A DNA stretch of 64,000 bases from Goodfellowiella coeruleoviolacea. Lineage in GTDB: Bacteria; Actinomycetota; Actinomycetes; Mycobacteriales; Pseudonocardiaceae. The notes beneath the pieces were generated by a model, which was not told the origin of the DNA, did no database searches, and was given only the letters and a program-made list of their open reading frames with translations. The stretch is from assembly GCF_024171785.1 (NCBI RefSeq), contig NZ_JAMTCK010000019.1:1-64000 (forward strand). The letters are read 5' to 3'. Within the stretch, counting starts at the first letter, position 1. Every line of letters begins with the position of its first letter. Below are positions 42,522-52,270 of the stretch, in pieces. A program made the position numbers and the translations under genes.

Positions 42522-44000
42522 TCAGGCGCCGGACTCACCACGCCAGCGGGCGTAGCGGCCGGCCCGGTCGATCGCGCGGATGCGTTTCTCCGCGGCCTCC
42601 CGCGCCTGTTCGGTGGCGACCACGAGCAGCTGGTCGCCCTCTTCCAGCCGGGTGGTGGGCTGCGGGGTGAACCCCTGGTCGCCCCGCACCACCAGGCTCA
42701 CGGTCGCGCCCGCGGGCAGGCGCAGCTCGGACAGGTACACGCCGTGCAGCCGGGAACCGCGGGGAACGCGGATCTGCAGCAGCTCGGCCCGCAGCTGGTC
42801 CAGCGGGGCCGCGTCCACCTGGACCTCGCGGGCCTGTGCCCGCTCGACCAGGCCGAGCCAGCGCGCCACGATCGGCAGGGTGCCGCCCTGGACCAGGGTG
42901 AGCAGCACCACCAGCACGAACACCGCGTCCACCAGTTCCTGGGCGCCGGGCAGGCCCTGGGTGAGCGGGATGAGCGCGAGCACGATGGGCACCGCCCCGC
43001 GCAGCCCGGACCAGGACAGGAACACCTGTTCCCGCCAGGGCATGCGCAGCGGGGTGGTGGACAGCAGCACCGACAGCGGCCGGGCCAGCACCAGCAGCAC
43101 CAGGCCGGCCACCAGCGCGGGCGCCACCGTGTGCAGCAGCCGACTCGGCGTGGCGAACAGCCCGAGCAGCACGAACAGGCCGATCTGGGCCAGCCAGCCC
43201 AGCCCCTCGGCAAAGGACAGGGTGTCCGCGCGGTGCGGCAGCCGGGCGTTGCCCAGCACCAGGCCGGCCGTGTAGGTGGCGAGCAGGCCGGAGGCGTGCG
43301 CCAGGTCGGCCACGCCGTAGGCGAGCACGCACACCGCGACCGTGGCCAGCGGGTACAGGCCGGTGGCCGGCAGCGCGGCGTGCCGCAGCCCCACCGCGGC
43401 CAGCCAGCCGAGGGCCACGCCGATGAGCGCGCCGGCGAGCAGTTCGTAGCCGACCACCAGGGGCGCGGTCCAGCTGAGCGACTCGCCGGAGGCCAGCAGC
43501 ACCACGGCGATGAACACCGGCGCGTCGTTGAGCCCCGACTCCAGTTCCAGCGCGCCGATCAGGCGGCGGCTCACGCCGACCCCGCGCAGCACGCTGAACA
43601 CGGCGGCGGCGTCGGTGGAGGACAGCACCGCGCCCCACAGCAGGGCCAGCCGCCAGTCCAGGCCGAGCAGCACGTGCAGGGCCGCCCCGGTGACCACGAT
43701 GCTGACGCCCACGGCCACTGTGGACAGCAGCAGGCCGAAGCCGAGCGCGGGCCGGACCTCCTGCCAGCGGGTGGTCAGCCCGCCCTCGGTGAGGATCAGC
43801 ACGAGCGCGGCGATGCCGAGCGACTGGGTGAGCGCGGCGTTGTCGAAGCGGATGCCGAAGCCGCCCTCGCCGAGCAGCAGACCGATGGCGAGGTAGAGCA
43901 ACAGCGAGGGCAATCCCAGCCGGGTGGAGAACCGCACCGCGAGAACCGACACCAGCAGCACCGCGGCTCCGACCCCGAGCACCACCCCGAGTTCGCCCAC
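42522..44000 (-). CDS. CPA1 (NhaP2-type) cation/proton antiporter with RCK-C domain
   Basis: A 492-residue protein. About 12-13 membrane helices cover residues 1-390, with the ion-binding SGLNDAPVFIAVVLLA and the SSTDAAAVFSVLRG signature of the CPA1 family. The cytosolic C-terminus (~410-480; LRAELLQIRVPRGSRLHGVYLSELRLPAGATVSLVVRGDQGFTPQPTTRLEEGDQLLVV) is a TrkA-C/RCK-C regulatory domain, as in the K+(Na+)/H+ antiporter NhaP2. GTG 44000 follows GGAGGTGGT. Confidence 0.92.
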   Translation of the reverse strand: MGELGVVLGVGAAVLLVSVLAVRFSTRLGLPSLLLYLAIGLLLGEGGFGIRFDNAALTQSLGIAALVLILTEGGLTTRWQEVRPALGFGLLLSTVAVGVSIVVTGAALHVLLGLDWRLALLWGAVLSSTDAAAVFSVLRGVGVSRRLIGALELESGLNDAPVFIAVVLLASGESLSWTAPLVVGYELLAGALIGVALGWLAAVGLRHAALPATGLYPLATVAVCVLAYGVADLAHASGLLATYTAGLVLGNARLPHRADTLSFAEGLGWLAQIGLFVLLGLFATPSRLLHTVAPALVAGLVLLVLARPLSVLLSTTPLRMPWREQVFLSWSGLRGAVPIVLALIPLTQGLPGAQELVDAVFVLVVLLTLVQGGTLPIVARWLGLVERAQAREVQVDAAPLDQLRAELLQIRVPRGSRLHGVYLSELRLPAGATVSLVVRGDQGFTPQPTTRLEEGDQLLVVATEQAREAAEKRIRAIDRAGRYARWRGESGA

Positions 44001-44261
44001 ACCACCTCCAGTTGTCCCGTGCGCCCCATTCTTCCCGGCCACCACCCGACTGGGCCACTGAGGACGATCGGGAGTGCTCCCGCGACCGCCGGCGGCCCGG
44101 TCCGACCGAGTCCCGGAACAGACCACAGTGGACCGTTCCGCCCGCCTCGGCCGGCGGCGGCCCACGGTGTCCACAAAGGACGGACAACGACGACGGGCGG
44201 CGCCGCCGGTCCGGCAGCACCGCCCGCCCGCCGCTCCCCGGTCAGGAAGCGGCACCTGCTC

Positions 44262-44310
44262 CAGCGCCCAGCGCCCAGGGCTCAGGGCTCAGGGCTCAGC
44301 ACTCAGCGCA
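44262..44310. repeat. Seven 7-bp tandem repeats across the ileS stop codon
   Basis: Units CAGCGCC, CAGCGCC, CAGGGCT, CAGGGCT, CAGGGCT, CAGCACT and CAGCGCA run head to tail. The ileS stop lies within the last two units. The repeats may have extended or altered the 3' end of the gene. Confidence 0.8.
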
Positions 44311-47300
44311 CGGCGTTCTCCTGCCGCGCCACGGCAACCGCCACCTTGGCGCCGTCGCCGACCGTGCCGGCGAACCCGGGCGCGCCGTCGCCCACGGCGA
44401 CCGACGCGTAGCCGACCTCGTCGGCCAGGGTCTCGCCGGCGATGAACGTCTCGTGCGGACGCACCGCCTCGGCGACCTCCGCCGGCAGGTCCAGGGTCAG
44501 CGTGATCCGGTCGGACACGTCCAGGTCGGCGGCCCGCCGCGCCTGCTGCACCACCCGGACCAGGTCCCGGGCCAGGCCCTCGGCGGCCAGGTCCGGCGTC
44601 ACCTCGGTGTCCAGCACGACCAGGCCGGTGTTGCCGGGCAGCGCCGCGGTGGCCGCCGGGTCGGTGGCCACCAGCCGCCGCTCGTACTCCTCGGGGAACA
44701 GCTCCACGCCGGCGGCGAGCACGGTGTTGTTGTCACCGGGTGTCCACTCCCCCGCCTTCACCGCCTTGATCACCTTCTGCACGGCCGGGCCGAGCCGGGG
44801 GCCGGCCGCCCGCGCGTTGACCGCGAGCTGGAAGTGGCCGTGCGCGGCCACGTCCGTGGTGAGCACGACCTCCTTGACGTTCACCTCGTCACCGATGATC
44901 TCGGTGAACGGCGCCAGCGAGTCGACCTCGTCGGCGGCGATGACCAGCTTCGCCAGCGGCAGGCGCACCCGCAGCTTGTTGGCCTTGCGCAGGGCCAGCG
45001 CGGTCGAGGCGACCTGCCGGACCCGGTCCATGGCGGTCACCAGGGCGGTGTCCGCCGGCAGCTGGTCGGCGTCGGGCCAGTCGGTCAGGTGCACCGAGCG
45101 GCCCCCGGTCAGGCCCCGCCACACCTGCTCGGTGGTCAGCGGCAGCAGCGGCGCGGCCACCCGACACACCACCTCCAGCACCGTGTGCAGGGTGTCCACG
45201 GCGTCCGCGTCGCCCGCCCAGAACCGGTCCCGGGAGCGGCGCACGTACCAGTTGGTCAGCGCCTCCAGGAAGTCCCGGACCAGACCGCACGCGCCGGACA
45301 GGTCGTAGCGCTCCAGCGCGTCGGTGACCGCCACCACCAGGTCGTGCGTCTTGGCCAGGGCGTAGCGGTCGAGCACGTGCGTGGAGTCGGTGCGCCACAC
45401 CCCCTCGCGGCCGCCGGCGTTGGCGTAGAGGGCCAGGAAGTACCAGGAGTTCCACAGCGGCAGCACGGCCTGGCGCACCGCGTCCCGGATGCCCCGCTCG
45501 GTCACCACCAGGTCGCCGCCGCGCAGGATCGGGCTGGACATCAGGAACCAGCGCATGGCGTCCGAGCCGTCCCTGGCGAACACCTCGTTGACGTCCGGGT
45601 AGTTGCGCCGCGACTTGGACATCTTCTGCCCGTCGTCGCCGAGCACGATGCCGTGCGCCACGCAGTTGAGGAAGGCCGGCCGGTCGAACAGGGCGGTGGC
45701 CAACACGTGCAGGGTGTAGAACCAGCCGCGGGTCTGGCCGTTGTACTCGACGATGAAGTCGCCCGGGTAGTGGTTCTCGAACCAGGTGGCGTTCTCGAAC
45801 GGGTAGTGCACCTGGGCGAAGGGCATCGAGCCGGAGTCGAACCAGCAGTCCAGCACCTCGGGGGTGCGCCGCATCATCGACTTGCCGGTCGGGTCGTCCG
45901 GGTTGGGCCGGACCAGCTCGTCCACGTGCGGCCGGTGCAGGTCGGTCGGGCGCACGCCGAAGTCGCGCTCCAGCTCGTCCAGCGACCCGTACACGTCCAC
46001 CCTCGGGTAGTTCGGGTCGTCGGAGACCCACACCGGGATCGGCGAGCCCCAGTAGCGGTTGCGGGAGATCGCCCAGTCCCGCGCGCCCTCCAGCCACTTG
46101 CCGAACTGCCCGTCCCTGACGTGCTCGGGCACCCAGTTGATCTGCTGGTTCAGCTCGACCATGCGGTCGCGGAACTTGGACACGGCCACGAACCAGGACG
46201 ACACCGCGCGCTGGATCAGCGGGCTGTCGCAGCGCCAGCAGTGCGGGTAGGCGTGGTCGTAGGTCTCGTGCCGCAGCAGCCGGCCCCGCTCCTTGAGATC
46301 GCGGATGATCTCCTTGTTGGCGTCGAAGATGTGCTGGCCGGCGTAGGTCGGCACCTCCGGGCCGTACTCGCCCCGGGAGTTGACCGGGGTGACCACCTCG
46401 ATGCCGGCCGCGTCGGTGACGGCCTTGTCCTCCTCACCGTAGGCCGGCGCGATGTGCACGATGCCGGTGCCGTCCTCGGTGGTCACGTAGTCGGCGGCGA
46501 GGATCTGGTGGGCGTTGGGCCGGCCGACGAAGAAGTCGAACGGCGGGGTGTAGCGCCGGCCGAGCAGCTCGGAGCCCTTGTAGCGGGCCACCACGCGCTC
46601 GGCCACGTCCTCGCCCAGTTCCCTGGCGTAGGCGGCCAGCCTGGCCTCGGCCAGCACGAACCGCTCGCCGGGGCGGGTGCTGGGCTCGACCGTGACGTAG
46701 TCGACCTCGGGGTGCACGGCCATGGCCAGGTTGGCCGGCAGCGTCCACGGCGTGGTGGTCCAGATCAGCGCCTGCTCGCCGGTCTCCAGCGGCATGGCCA
46801 CGGTCACCGCCGGGTCCTGGCGCTCCCGGTAGGCGTCGTCCTGCTTGGTCTCCGAGTTGGACAGCGGCGTCTCACAGCGCCAGCAGTACCAGAGCACCCG
46901 GAAGCTCTCGTAGATCAGACCCTTGTCCCACAGGGTCTTGAACGCCCACATGACGCTTTCCATGTAGTTCAGGTCGAGCGTCTTGTAGTCGTTGTCGAAG
47001 TCCACCCAGCGCGCCTGCCTGGTGACGTAGTCGCGCCACTGGTCGGTGTAGCGCAGCACCGAGGTGCGGCAGGCCTCGTTGAACTCCGCCACGCCCATGG
47101 CGTCGATGTCGGCCTTGCGGGTGATGCCGAGCTGGCGCTCGGCCTCGACCTCGGCGGGCAGGCCGTGGCAGTCCCAGCCGAACCGGCGCTCCACGTGCCT
47201 GCCGCGCATGGTGTGGAAGCGCGGCACCACGTCCTTGACGTAGCCGGTCAGCAGGTGGCCGTAGTGGGGCAGGCCGTTGGCGAAGGGCGGGCCGTCGTAG

Positions 47301-47476
47301 AACACGTACTCGTTGGCACCGTGCTCGCCGGCCGGGTTGCGCGCCACGCTGGCCTGGAAGGTCTGGTCGGACTTCCAGTAGTCGAGCACGTCCCCTTCCA
47401 GCGCGGGGAAGGACGGTTGCGCCGGTACCTGGGCCGCCTCGCCCTGCGGACCGCAGTGTGCCTTGGGATACGCCAT
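44303..47476 (-). CDS. ileS: Isoleucyl-tRNA synthetase
   Basis: A 1057-residue class I synthetase of the long type. The HIGH-like motif is PHYGH in [17 protein letters not shown], with the editing domain ([15 protein letters not shown]), [13 protein letters not shown], the KMSKS loop in [14 protein letters not shown], and an anticodon-binding C-terminus. Cys-rich zinc motifs WCWRCE-like ([19 protein letters not shown]) are present. ATG 47476 follows CGAGGAG. The gene is preceded by a T-box leader that senses uncharged tRNA-Ile. Confidence 0.97.
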   Translation of the reverse strand: MAYPKAHCGPQGEAAQVPAQPSFPALEGDVLDYWKSDQTFQASVARNPAGEHGANEYVFYDGPPFANGLPHYGHLLTGYVKDVVPRFHTMRGRHVERRFGWDCHGLPAEVEAERQLGITRKADIDAMGVAEFNEACRTSVLRYTDQWRDYVTRQARWVDFDNDYKTLDLNYMESVMWAFKTLWDKGLIYESFRVLWYCWRCETPLSNSETKQDDAYRERQDPAVTVAMPLETGEQALIWTTTPWTLPANLAMAVHPEVDYVTVEPSTRPGERFVLAEARLAAYARELGEDVAERVVARYKGSELLGRRYTPPFDFFVGRPNAHQILAADYVTTEDGTGIVHIAPAYGEEDKAVTDAAGIEVVTPVNSRGEYGPEVPTYAGQHIFDANKEIIRDLKERGRLLRHETYDHAYPHCWRCDSPLIQRAVSSWFVAVSKFRDRMVELNQQINWVPEHVRDGQFGKWLEGARDWAISRNRYWGSPIPVWVSDDPNYPRVDVYGSLDELERDFGVRPTDLHRPHVDELVRPNPDDPTGKSMMRRTPEVLDCWFDSGSMPFAQVHYPFENATWFENHYPGDFIVEYNGQTRGWFYTLHVLATALFDRPAFLNCVAHGIVLGDDGQKMSKSRRNYPDVNEVFARDGSDAMRWFLMSSPILRGGDLVVTERGIRDAVRQAVLPLWNSWYFLALYANAGGREGVWRTDSTHVLDRYALAKTHDLVVAVTDALERYDLSGACGLVRDFLEALTNWYVRRSRDRFWAGDADAVDTLHTVLEVVCRVAAPLLPLTTEQVWRGLTGGRSVHLTDWPDADQLPADTALVTAMDRVRQVASTALALRKANKLRVRLPLAKLVIAADEVDSLAPFTEIIGDEVNVKEVVLTTDVAAHGHFQLAVNARAAGPRLGPAVQKVIKAVKAGEWTPGDNNTVLAAGVELFPEEYERRLVATDPAATAALPGNTGLVVLDTEVTPDLAAEGLARDLVRVVQQARRAADLDVSDRITLTLDLPAEVAEAVRPHETFIAGETLADEVGYASVAVGDGAPGFAGTVGDGAKVAVAVARQENAVR

Positions 47477-47589
47477 CGGGGTACTCCTCGCGGGTTCTGC
47501 CGTCGTCGTCTCACTCGCACGGCTCCGAACCCAAGTGCTGTGTCCGGTGCCACGCGGGGACGACACACCCGGGCGCCACCGCCGTGAAC

Positions 47590-47765
47590 ACACGGCGGGA
47601 CGCGGGTGTCCCGCGGTACCACCCCGCTTGCCGCCACCCCTGCGGGCAACGGCCTCTCGTTACCGGCTGTGACGGGCCGGTCCCGTCCGGTTCTACTGAG
47701 ACGCCTCGGGCCTCACCCGATTCGTCCGTTCTTCCGGAGGCTCCCCGGTGATGGCCGGATCAGTG
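47590..47765 (-). ncRNA. T-box leader of ileS
   Basis: On the minus strand, the short stem I region (around 47735-47760) holds the specifier codon ATC (47752-47750) for isoleucine in CCATCACCGGGGAG, and downstream the conserved T-box bulge TGGTACCGCGG (47621-47611) followed by GGGAC...GTCCC. Binding of uncharged tRNA-Ile would favour ileS expression. Actinobacterial ileS T-boxes have an ultrashort stem I and are known to act on translation; about 130 nt separate the T-box motif from the start codon. Confidence 0.9.
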
Positions 47766-47801
47766 CCTTGTGCGTCCAGAGTAGCCGGTGGGGGCAAATC
47801 G

Positions 47802-48530
47802 TCAGTGTCCGACCGCACGGCGCTGCCTGGCCGCCAGGGTGGCGTCCGGCCGACACCGGGCGCACGGCGTGAACTCCAGCTCGCGGGCCTCGCGCAGCGG
47901 CAGCGGCAGGCTGACGCGTCCGTCCAGGTTCGGGCAGCTGGCCAGGTGGTAGCGCGGGTGCTCGTCCACCACACGCACCTCGTCGGTCAGCTCGGCGACC
48001 AACAGCAGGTCAGCGGCGTCGGTGTCCTCCTCGGGAGCGTCCTCTCCCCCGGGGGCGTCCCCGGCCGCGTCCACCAGCGCGGCGCCCGCTTCCCGCCCCG
48101 ACCCGACAGGCCGCGCAGCCGCACCGGGCCCAGCCGGCTCGGCGGGCTCGACAGCCTCGGTCCCCGACCGGCCAGCGGTCTCGTCCCGGCCGGCGGCCTC
48201 GTCCTGGTGAGCGGTCCCGTCCTGGTCGGTCTGATCAGCCTGGCCCACCGCCAGTTCGGGCGAACCACCGTCGGGCCGGGCACGCTCCACCCCGGAGACA
48301 TCCCCGGCCCGACGGCGACTCACCGCGTCAACGACCAGTCCCACCGCGACCACGGCACTGGCCCCGATCGAGGCCCATGCCCACGCGGTCCGTCCGGTGG
48401 TCAACGCGAGCACCACGAACGCCGCGGCGGCCAACACGAGCAGCAACGCGATCAGGTGCCGCGGCCAGGCCCGGCCGCTCGCCGTGATCGACGTGCCGCC
48501 CCTGGCCGACCGGTCCACCACGCCGGCCAT
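47802..48530 (-). CDS. Membrane protein with C-terminal Cys-rich (Ada-like) motif
   Basis: A 242-residue protein. Two adjacent membrane helices (IALLLVLAAAAFVVLALTTG and AWASIGASAVVAVGLVV) are followed by an acidic, low-complexity stretch (QTDQDGTAHQDEAAGRDE...), then a conserved end HPRYHLASCPNLDGRVSLPLPLREARELEFTPCARCRP (in segments: RYHLASCPNL; FTPCARCRP) that resembles a small metal-binding fold found in actinobacterial proteins. Its function is unknown. It sits 14 bp after divIVA on the same strand, so a role near the cell pole or wall growth is possible. Confidence 0.78.
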   Translation of the reverse strand: MAGVVDRSARGGTSITASGRAWPRHLIALLLVLAAAAFVVLALTTGRTAWAWASIGASAVVAVGLVVDAVSRRRAGDVSGVERARPDGGSPELAVGQADQTDQDGTAHQDEAAGRDETAGRSGTEAVEPAEPAGPGAAARPVGSGREAGAALVDAAGDAPGGEDAPEEDTDAADLLLVAELTDEVRVVDEHPRYHLASCPNLDGRVSLPLPLREARELEFTPCARCRPDATLAARQRRAVGH

Positions 48531-48544
48531 GGTGACGTGCTGGA

Positions 48545-49369
48545 TCAGCCGGCTTCGGCGCGGGCGCCGAACGAGTAACCGCCGGTCTGCTTGCCGGCCC
48601 GCCCGTCAGAGGGCTCGGCGGGACCGCGGTCCTCAAGGTCGCGCAGCTGCGACTCCAGCAGGGTGCGCAGCCGCACCCGGTACTCGCGTTCGAAGGTGCG
48701 CATCTGGTCGATGCGCTTCTCCAGAGCGTCCTTCTCCTGGGTGATGCTGTTCATCACCTCGGCGTGCTTGCGCTGAGCATCCCTGGTCAGCGCCGTAGCC
48801 TTCTCCTGCGCCTGGCGCTCAAGGGTGTCCGCCCTGGTCCTGGCGTCGCTGAGCATGGTGTCCGCGCGCGTCCTGGCCTCGTTGACCATGACGTCGGCCT
48901 TGGTCCTGGCCTCGGACAGCAGCTGCTCGGACTTGGTCCTGGCCTCGGCGAGCATGCTGTCGGCCTCGGCCTTGGCCTCGCCGGTCAGGCGGTCGGCCAT
49001 TTCCTGGGCCAGTCCCAGCACCTTGGCGGCCTGGACGTGGTGGTCGCCACCGCCGCCGGGCGAGGTCTGCTCCATCACGGAGGGTGGCGGAACCGGAGAC
49101 AGCCGGCGGGGCTCCTCGACCCGGGCGGACGCGACCGGGCTGGCGGCGGCCTTGCTCCTGGCGTCGTGCAGGTCGGCCCGCGTGCTCTGCAGCTGCTGGT
49201 CGAGTTGCTCGACCTGCTGCCGCAGATCGTTGTTCTCCTCGATCAAGTGGGCCAGCTCGGACTCAACCAGGTCGAGGAACGCGTCCACCTCATCCTCGTT
49301 GTAGCCCCGCTTGCCAATGGGAGGCTTGCTGAACGCCACGTTGTGCACGTCAGCGGGGGTCAACGCCAT
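48545..49369 (-). CDS. divIVA: DivIVA/Wag31 polar growth protein
   Basis: A 274-residue protein. The N-terminal DivIVA domain is [35 protein letters not shown], then a coiled coil with heptad-like EARTKAD/DARTRAD repeats (~140-190) and an acidic/Gly tail. It marks curved membranes and recruits the polar peptidoglycan machinery; it is usually phosphorylated by Ser/Thr kinases in actinobacteria. ATG 49369 follows GAGGTGATC. It ends the dcw-linked gene set. Confidence 0.97.
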   Translation of the reverse strand: MALTPADVHNVAFSKPPIGKRGYNEDEVDAFLDLVESELAHLIEENNDLRQQVEQLDQQLQSTRADLHDARSKAAASPVASARVEEPRRLSPVPPPSVMEQTSPGGGGDHHVQAAKVLGLAQEMADRLTGEAKAEADSMLAEARTKSEQLLSEARTKADVMVNEARTRADTMLSDARTRADTLERQAQEKATALTRDAQRKHAEVMNSITQEKDALEKRIDQMRTFEREYRVRLRTLLESQLRDLEDRGPAEPSDGRAGKQTGGYSFGARAEAG

Positions 49370-49414
49370 CAGATCACCTCACGCACTCACGGATGCAGGC
49401 ACCCGGGTTCCCCG

Positions 49415-49699
49415 TCACCCGGGATACGCCAGTCGCATCAGTATGAACACGACCAGCAAGAGCACCATAATCGACAAGTCCAGCCCGACGCTGCCGATCC
49501 GGACCATCGGAATCACCCGACGAGCCAACCGGACCGGTGGATCGGTCACCGTGTAGATCGTTTCCAACGTGACCGCGACACCACCTGCGGGACGCCACTC
49601 CCTCGCAAACGCTCGAACGAGTTCTACCACGACACGCGCGGTGAGGAGTAGCCAGAAGAAGAACAACGCGTAGTACAGGACGAGCCGGACTGGTTCCAC
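49415..49699 (-). CDS. YggT family membrane protein
   Basis: A 94-residue protein with two helices (LVLYYALFFFWLLLTARVVVELV and LDLSIMVLLLVVFILMRLAY) and the conserved TDPPVRLARRVIPMVRIG between them, the YggT signature. In actinobacteria it always sits between sepF and divIVA; a supporting role in division or osmotic protection is suggested for the family. GTG 49699. Confidence 0.93.
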   Translation of the reverse strand: MEPVRLVLYYALFFFWLLLTARVVVELVRAFAREWRPAGGVAVTLETIYTVTDPPVRLARRVIPMVRIGSVGLDLSIMVLLLVVFILMRLAYPG

Positions 49700-49718
49700 C
49701 CCACAACTGTGCCATCAG

Positions 49719-50354
49719 TCAGCCGTGGTTGAGGAACCCGCCCTCGGCAAGCCGGCGCCGGTCCTCGGCGGTCACGTCGATGTTGGGCGGTGAGATCAGG
49801 AACACCTTGTTGGTGATCTTGTCCATCGCCCCGCGGAGCGCGAACGCCAGACCAGCGGCGAAGTCGACCAGCCGGCGGGCGTCCGCGTCATCCATTCCGG
49901 TGAGGTTCATGATCACCGGAGTGCCGTCGCGGTAGTGCTCGCCGATGGTGCGCGCCTCGTGGTAGCTGCGCGGGTGCAGGTGGATGATCCTGCCGAGTGG
50001 GTAGTTGTTCGGTTCCTGCACCGGGCGCAGCCTAGTCACCGCGTCCCGGGCGGGGTCGACCGCGAGTGCGCCGCGCACCGGCGCATCCTCGTTCCAGGCG
50101 CGCCGGGCACGGCCCCGCGCCTCCGGGTCGTAGTCCTCGGCGTCCGCGGCGAGGTCCGCCCGGTAGTCGGAACGCCGGCGCCGTCCGGCCCCTCTTTCGG
50201 GGTAAGCGGAGTAGTCGGCGCCGTCCGCCGCGTAGTCACCCCGGTACTCTCCGCGGTAGTCGTCGGCGTACCGGCCGTTGTCGTCCTCGTAGCCGTCCAG
50301 GTCTTCGGCGGGGACCATCCCGAAGTAGGCTTTCAGCTTCTGCAACGCGCTCAT
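49719..50354 (-). CDS. sepF: Cell division protein SepF
   Basis: A 211-residue FtsZ-membrane tether. The first residues MSALQKLKAYFGMVP form the membrane-binding amphipathic helix, followed by an acidic/Tyr/Arg linker (to ~115), and the conserved SepF core IIHLHPRSYHEARTIGEHYRDGTPVIMNLTGMDDADARRLVDFAAGLAFALRG (here given as a marker: RSYHEARTIGEHYRDG...MDDADARRLVDFA) that binds the FtsZ tail. ATG 50354 is used since an upstream in-frame ATG (50420) would spoil the helix. It replaces FtsA/ZipA in actinobacteria. Confidence 0.96.
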   Translation of the reverse strand: MSALQKLKAYFGMVPAEDLDGYEDDNGRYADDYRGEYRGDYAADGADYSAYPERGAGRRRRSDYRADLAADAEDYDPEARGRARRAWNEDAPVRGALAVDPARDAVTRLRPVQEPNNYPLGRIIHLHPRSYHEARTIGEHYRDGTPVIMNLTGMDDADARRLVDFAAGLAFALRGAMDKITNKVFLISPPNIDVTAEDRRRLAEGGFLNHG

Positions 50355-50424
50355 GCCCAGCCCTCTCCTCGCGGCTCCCCCGCCGTCACCGACGTAGTGC
50401 CCGTCCATGACGCCCCTCAAACGG

Positions 50425-51198
50425 CTAGGGCGAGGCTAACCGCCGTCCCCCGAGCAAAGCTGTTCCGACACGCACGCACGTGGACCCGTGGGCGATCGCG
50501 TCCGCGAAATCGCCGCTCATCCCGGCCGAGAGTTCGGTCGCCTCGGGATGGTAGTGACGTAGCCGGTCAAATGCCTCCGCCAACTCAGCGAAGGCGTCCG
50601 AGGGCCTGGCCTCGCGGGGTGCGACCGCCATCACTCCCCGCAACGTCAACTGCTCCGAATGGCGTACCACCGCGCTGGCCAGCTCGGGCAGCTCCGGCAG
50701 CGGGCAGCCGCCCCTGCTCGGGTCGCCATCGATGCTGGCCTGCACGAACACCTCCAGCGGCGCGTGCCGCCGGCCGGCCTCCCTGGCCGCGGCCACCGCC
50801 CTGGCCAGTGCCTCGACCAACCGGACGGAGTCCACCGACTGCACCTGGTCGGCCCAGTGCAGCACCGAACGGGCCTTGTTGCGCTGCAGCCGGCCGACCA
50901 TGTGCCAGCGCACCCGCGCCCCGGGCCGCAGCCGGGCGAGTTCGGCGGCCTTGGGACCGGCCTCCTGGTCGCGGTTCTCCGCGAAGTCGGTCAGCCCCAG
51001 GTCGGTGAGCAACGCCACGTCCGTGGCGGGGAAGGTCTTGGTCACCGCGAGCAGCCGGACCTCGGCCGGGTCGCGGCCGACCGCGGCGCAGGCCTCGGCG
51101 ATGTCCTGGCGCACCCGGGCCAGTGCCCCGGCCAACTCGGCGCGCCGGTCCGCCGTGCGCTGGCCAGCCTCGGCGGCGTGGTCCGACGGGGTGCTCAC
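50425..51198 (-). CDS. YggS/PROSC family PLP homeostasis protein
   Basis: A 257-residue alanine-racemase-like barrel. The PLP lysine is Lys54 in LLAVTKTFPATDV, with FAENRDQEA, RWHMVGRLQRNKAR, LRGVMAVAP and the phosphate site STCVRVGTALLG, all diagnostic. It buffers pyridoxal phosphate and does not catalyse. The GTG at 51198 overlaps the PgeF stop (GTGA). It is placed, as usual, between pgeF and sepF. Confidence 0.95.
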   Translation of the reverse strand: MSTPSDHAAEAGQRTADRRAELAGALARVRQDIAEACAAVGRDPAEVRLLAVTKTFPATDVALLTDLGLTDFAENRDQEAGPKAAELARLRPGARVRWHMVGRLQRNKARSVLHWADQVQSVDSVRLVEALARAVAAAREAGRRHAPLEVFVQASIDGDPSRGGCPLPELPELASAVVRHSEQLTLRGVMAVAPREARPSDAFAELAEAFDRLRHYHPEATELSAGMSGDFADAIAHGSTCVRVGTALLGGRRLASP

Positions 51199-52022
51199 GC
51201 GCTCGCCCCCGACCGGTCCGCCCCACCGCCGCCGGTCCCACCGCCGCCGGGCTGGTCGCTCCCGGGCTGGTCACCGCCGGACTGGTCGCTCCCGGGCTGG
51301 TCACCGCCGGGCTCGTCGTCGGGCTCGAACCAGGTCACCGCGGCGAGCCGGCCGGTGTTGCCGTCCCGGCGGAAGCTGAACAGGCTGTGGTCCTCCACCG
51401 TGCACCGGGGGTCGACGCCGATCCGGGCGACGCCGGCGGCGGCCAACTGGTTCCACAGACCGGCGCGCAGGTCGAGGCCGGGCCGACCGGCCCGGGTGCG
51501 GCTGGCGCTGCCGGGCAGGTGGGCCTCGACGTCGTCGCGCATGGCCGAGGGCACCTCGTAGCACTGGCCGCACACGGACGGGCCGAGCAGGGCCTCGATC
51601 CGGTCCACGCGGGCGCCCGCCGCGGTCATCGCCGCCAGCGCGGCCGGCAGCACACCGACGCGGGCTCCCACCCGGCCGGCGTGAACCGCGCCGACCACCC
51701 CGGCCACCGGATCGGCCAGCAGCACCGGCACGCAGTCGGCCACCAGCACGACCAGCGCGAGCCCAGGCGTGGCGGTCACCAGCCCGTCAGTCGCCTCGAT
51801 CGGAGTCTGACTGGGTGTGTCCACCACGGTGACGGTGCGCCCGTGCACCTGTTCCATCCAGACCAGGCGCTCGACATCCAGTCCGACGCCCTCGGCCAGA
51901 CGCCGCCGGTTGGCCGCCACATCACGCGGGTCGTCGCCCACATGGTCGCCGAGGTTGAACGAGTCATAGGGCGGCTTGGACTGACCACCCGCCCTGGTGG
52001 TGACGATCCGACGAACGCGCAA
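51195..52022 (-). CDS. pgeF: Peptidoglycan editing factor PgeF (YfiH/laccase-domain)
   Basis: A 275-residue protein with the YfiH fold: TTRAGGQSKPPYDSFNLGDHVGDD, MEQVHGRTVTVV, ADCVPVLLAD, VHAGRVGARVGVL, and GPSVCGQCYEV. The His/Cys metal site is conserved, but the usual HAGWRG is HAGRVG here. The last ~35 residues are an unusual Gly/Asp/Gln/Pro tail (GGDQPGSDQSGGDQPGSDQP), coded by a tandem repeat. The only plausible start is TTG 52022 with AGGTGAAGGGG upstream. PgeF removes faulty muropeptide links in precursors. Confidence 0.88.
   Translation of the reverse strand: MRVRRIVTTRAGGQSKPPYDSFNLGDHVGDDPRDVAANRRRLAEGVGLDVERLVWMEQVHGRTVTVVDTPSQTPIEATDGLVTATPGLALVVLVADCVPVLLADPVAGVVGAVHAGRVGARVGVLPAALAAMTAAGARVDRIEALLGPSVCGQCYEVPSAMRDDVEAHLPGSASRTRAGRPGLDLRAGLWNQLAAAGVARIGVDPRCTVEDHSLFSFRRDGNTGRLAAVTWFEPDDEPGGDQPGSDQSGGDQPGSDQPGGGGTGGGGADRSGASA
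51252..51311 (-). repeat. Two 30-bp tandem repeats in the pgeF 3' end
   Basis: Two 30-bp units (51252-51281 and 51282-51311) differ only at their last base. They encode the repeated GGDQPGSDQS/GGDQPGSDQP of the PgeF tail. Copy-number change would alter only the tail length. Confidence 0.8.
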
Positions 52023-52270
52023 CGTGCCCCTTCACCTCACCCCGACGCGGCCGACGGCAGACGGCGTCGCGCCAGGTCACACCAGTCGCGCCCGATCCGA
52101 CCACACCCCCGCCGATCGAACGCCCCAGGCCAGCCCCCGCCCTCCCTGGGGGGCGACCCCAGGTCCAGCCTATCCGTCAGCCGGCCTGCACAACACGACG
52201 TGGGGCCAGCCTGTGGACAAAGTCTGGCCCCTGTGGATAACTCCGGTCCCGAGTACCGCCGAACGGGTGA

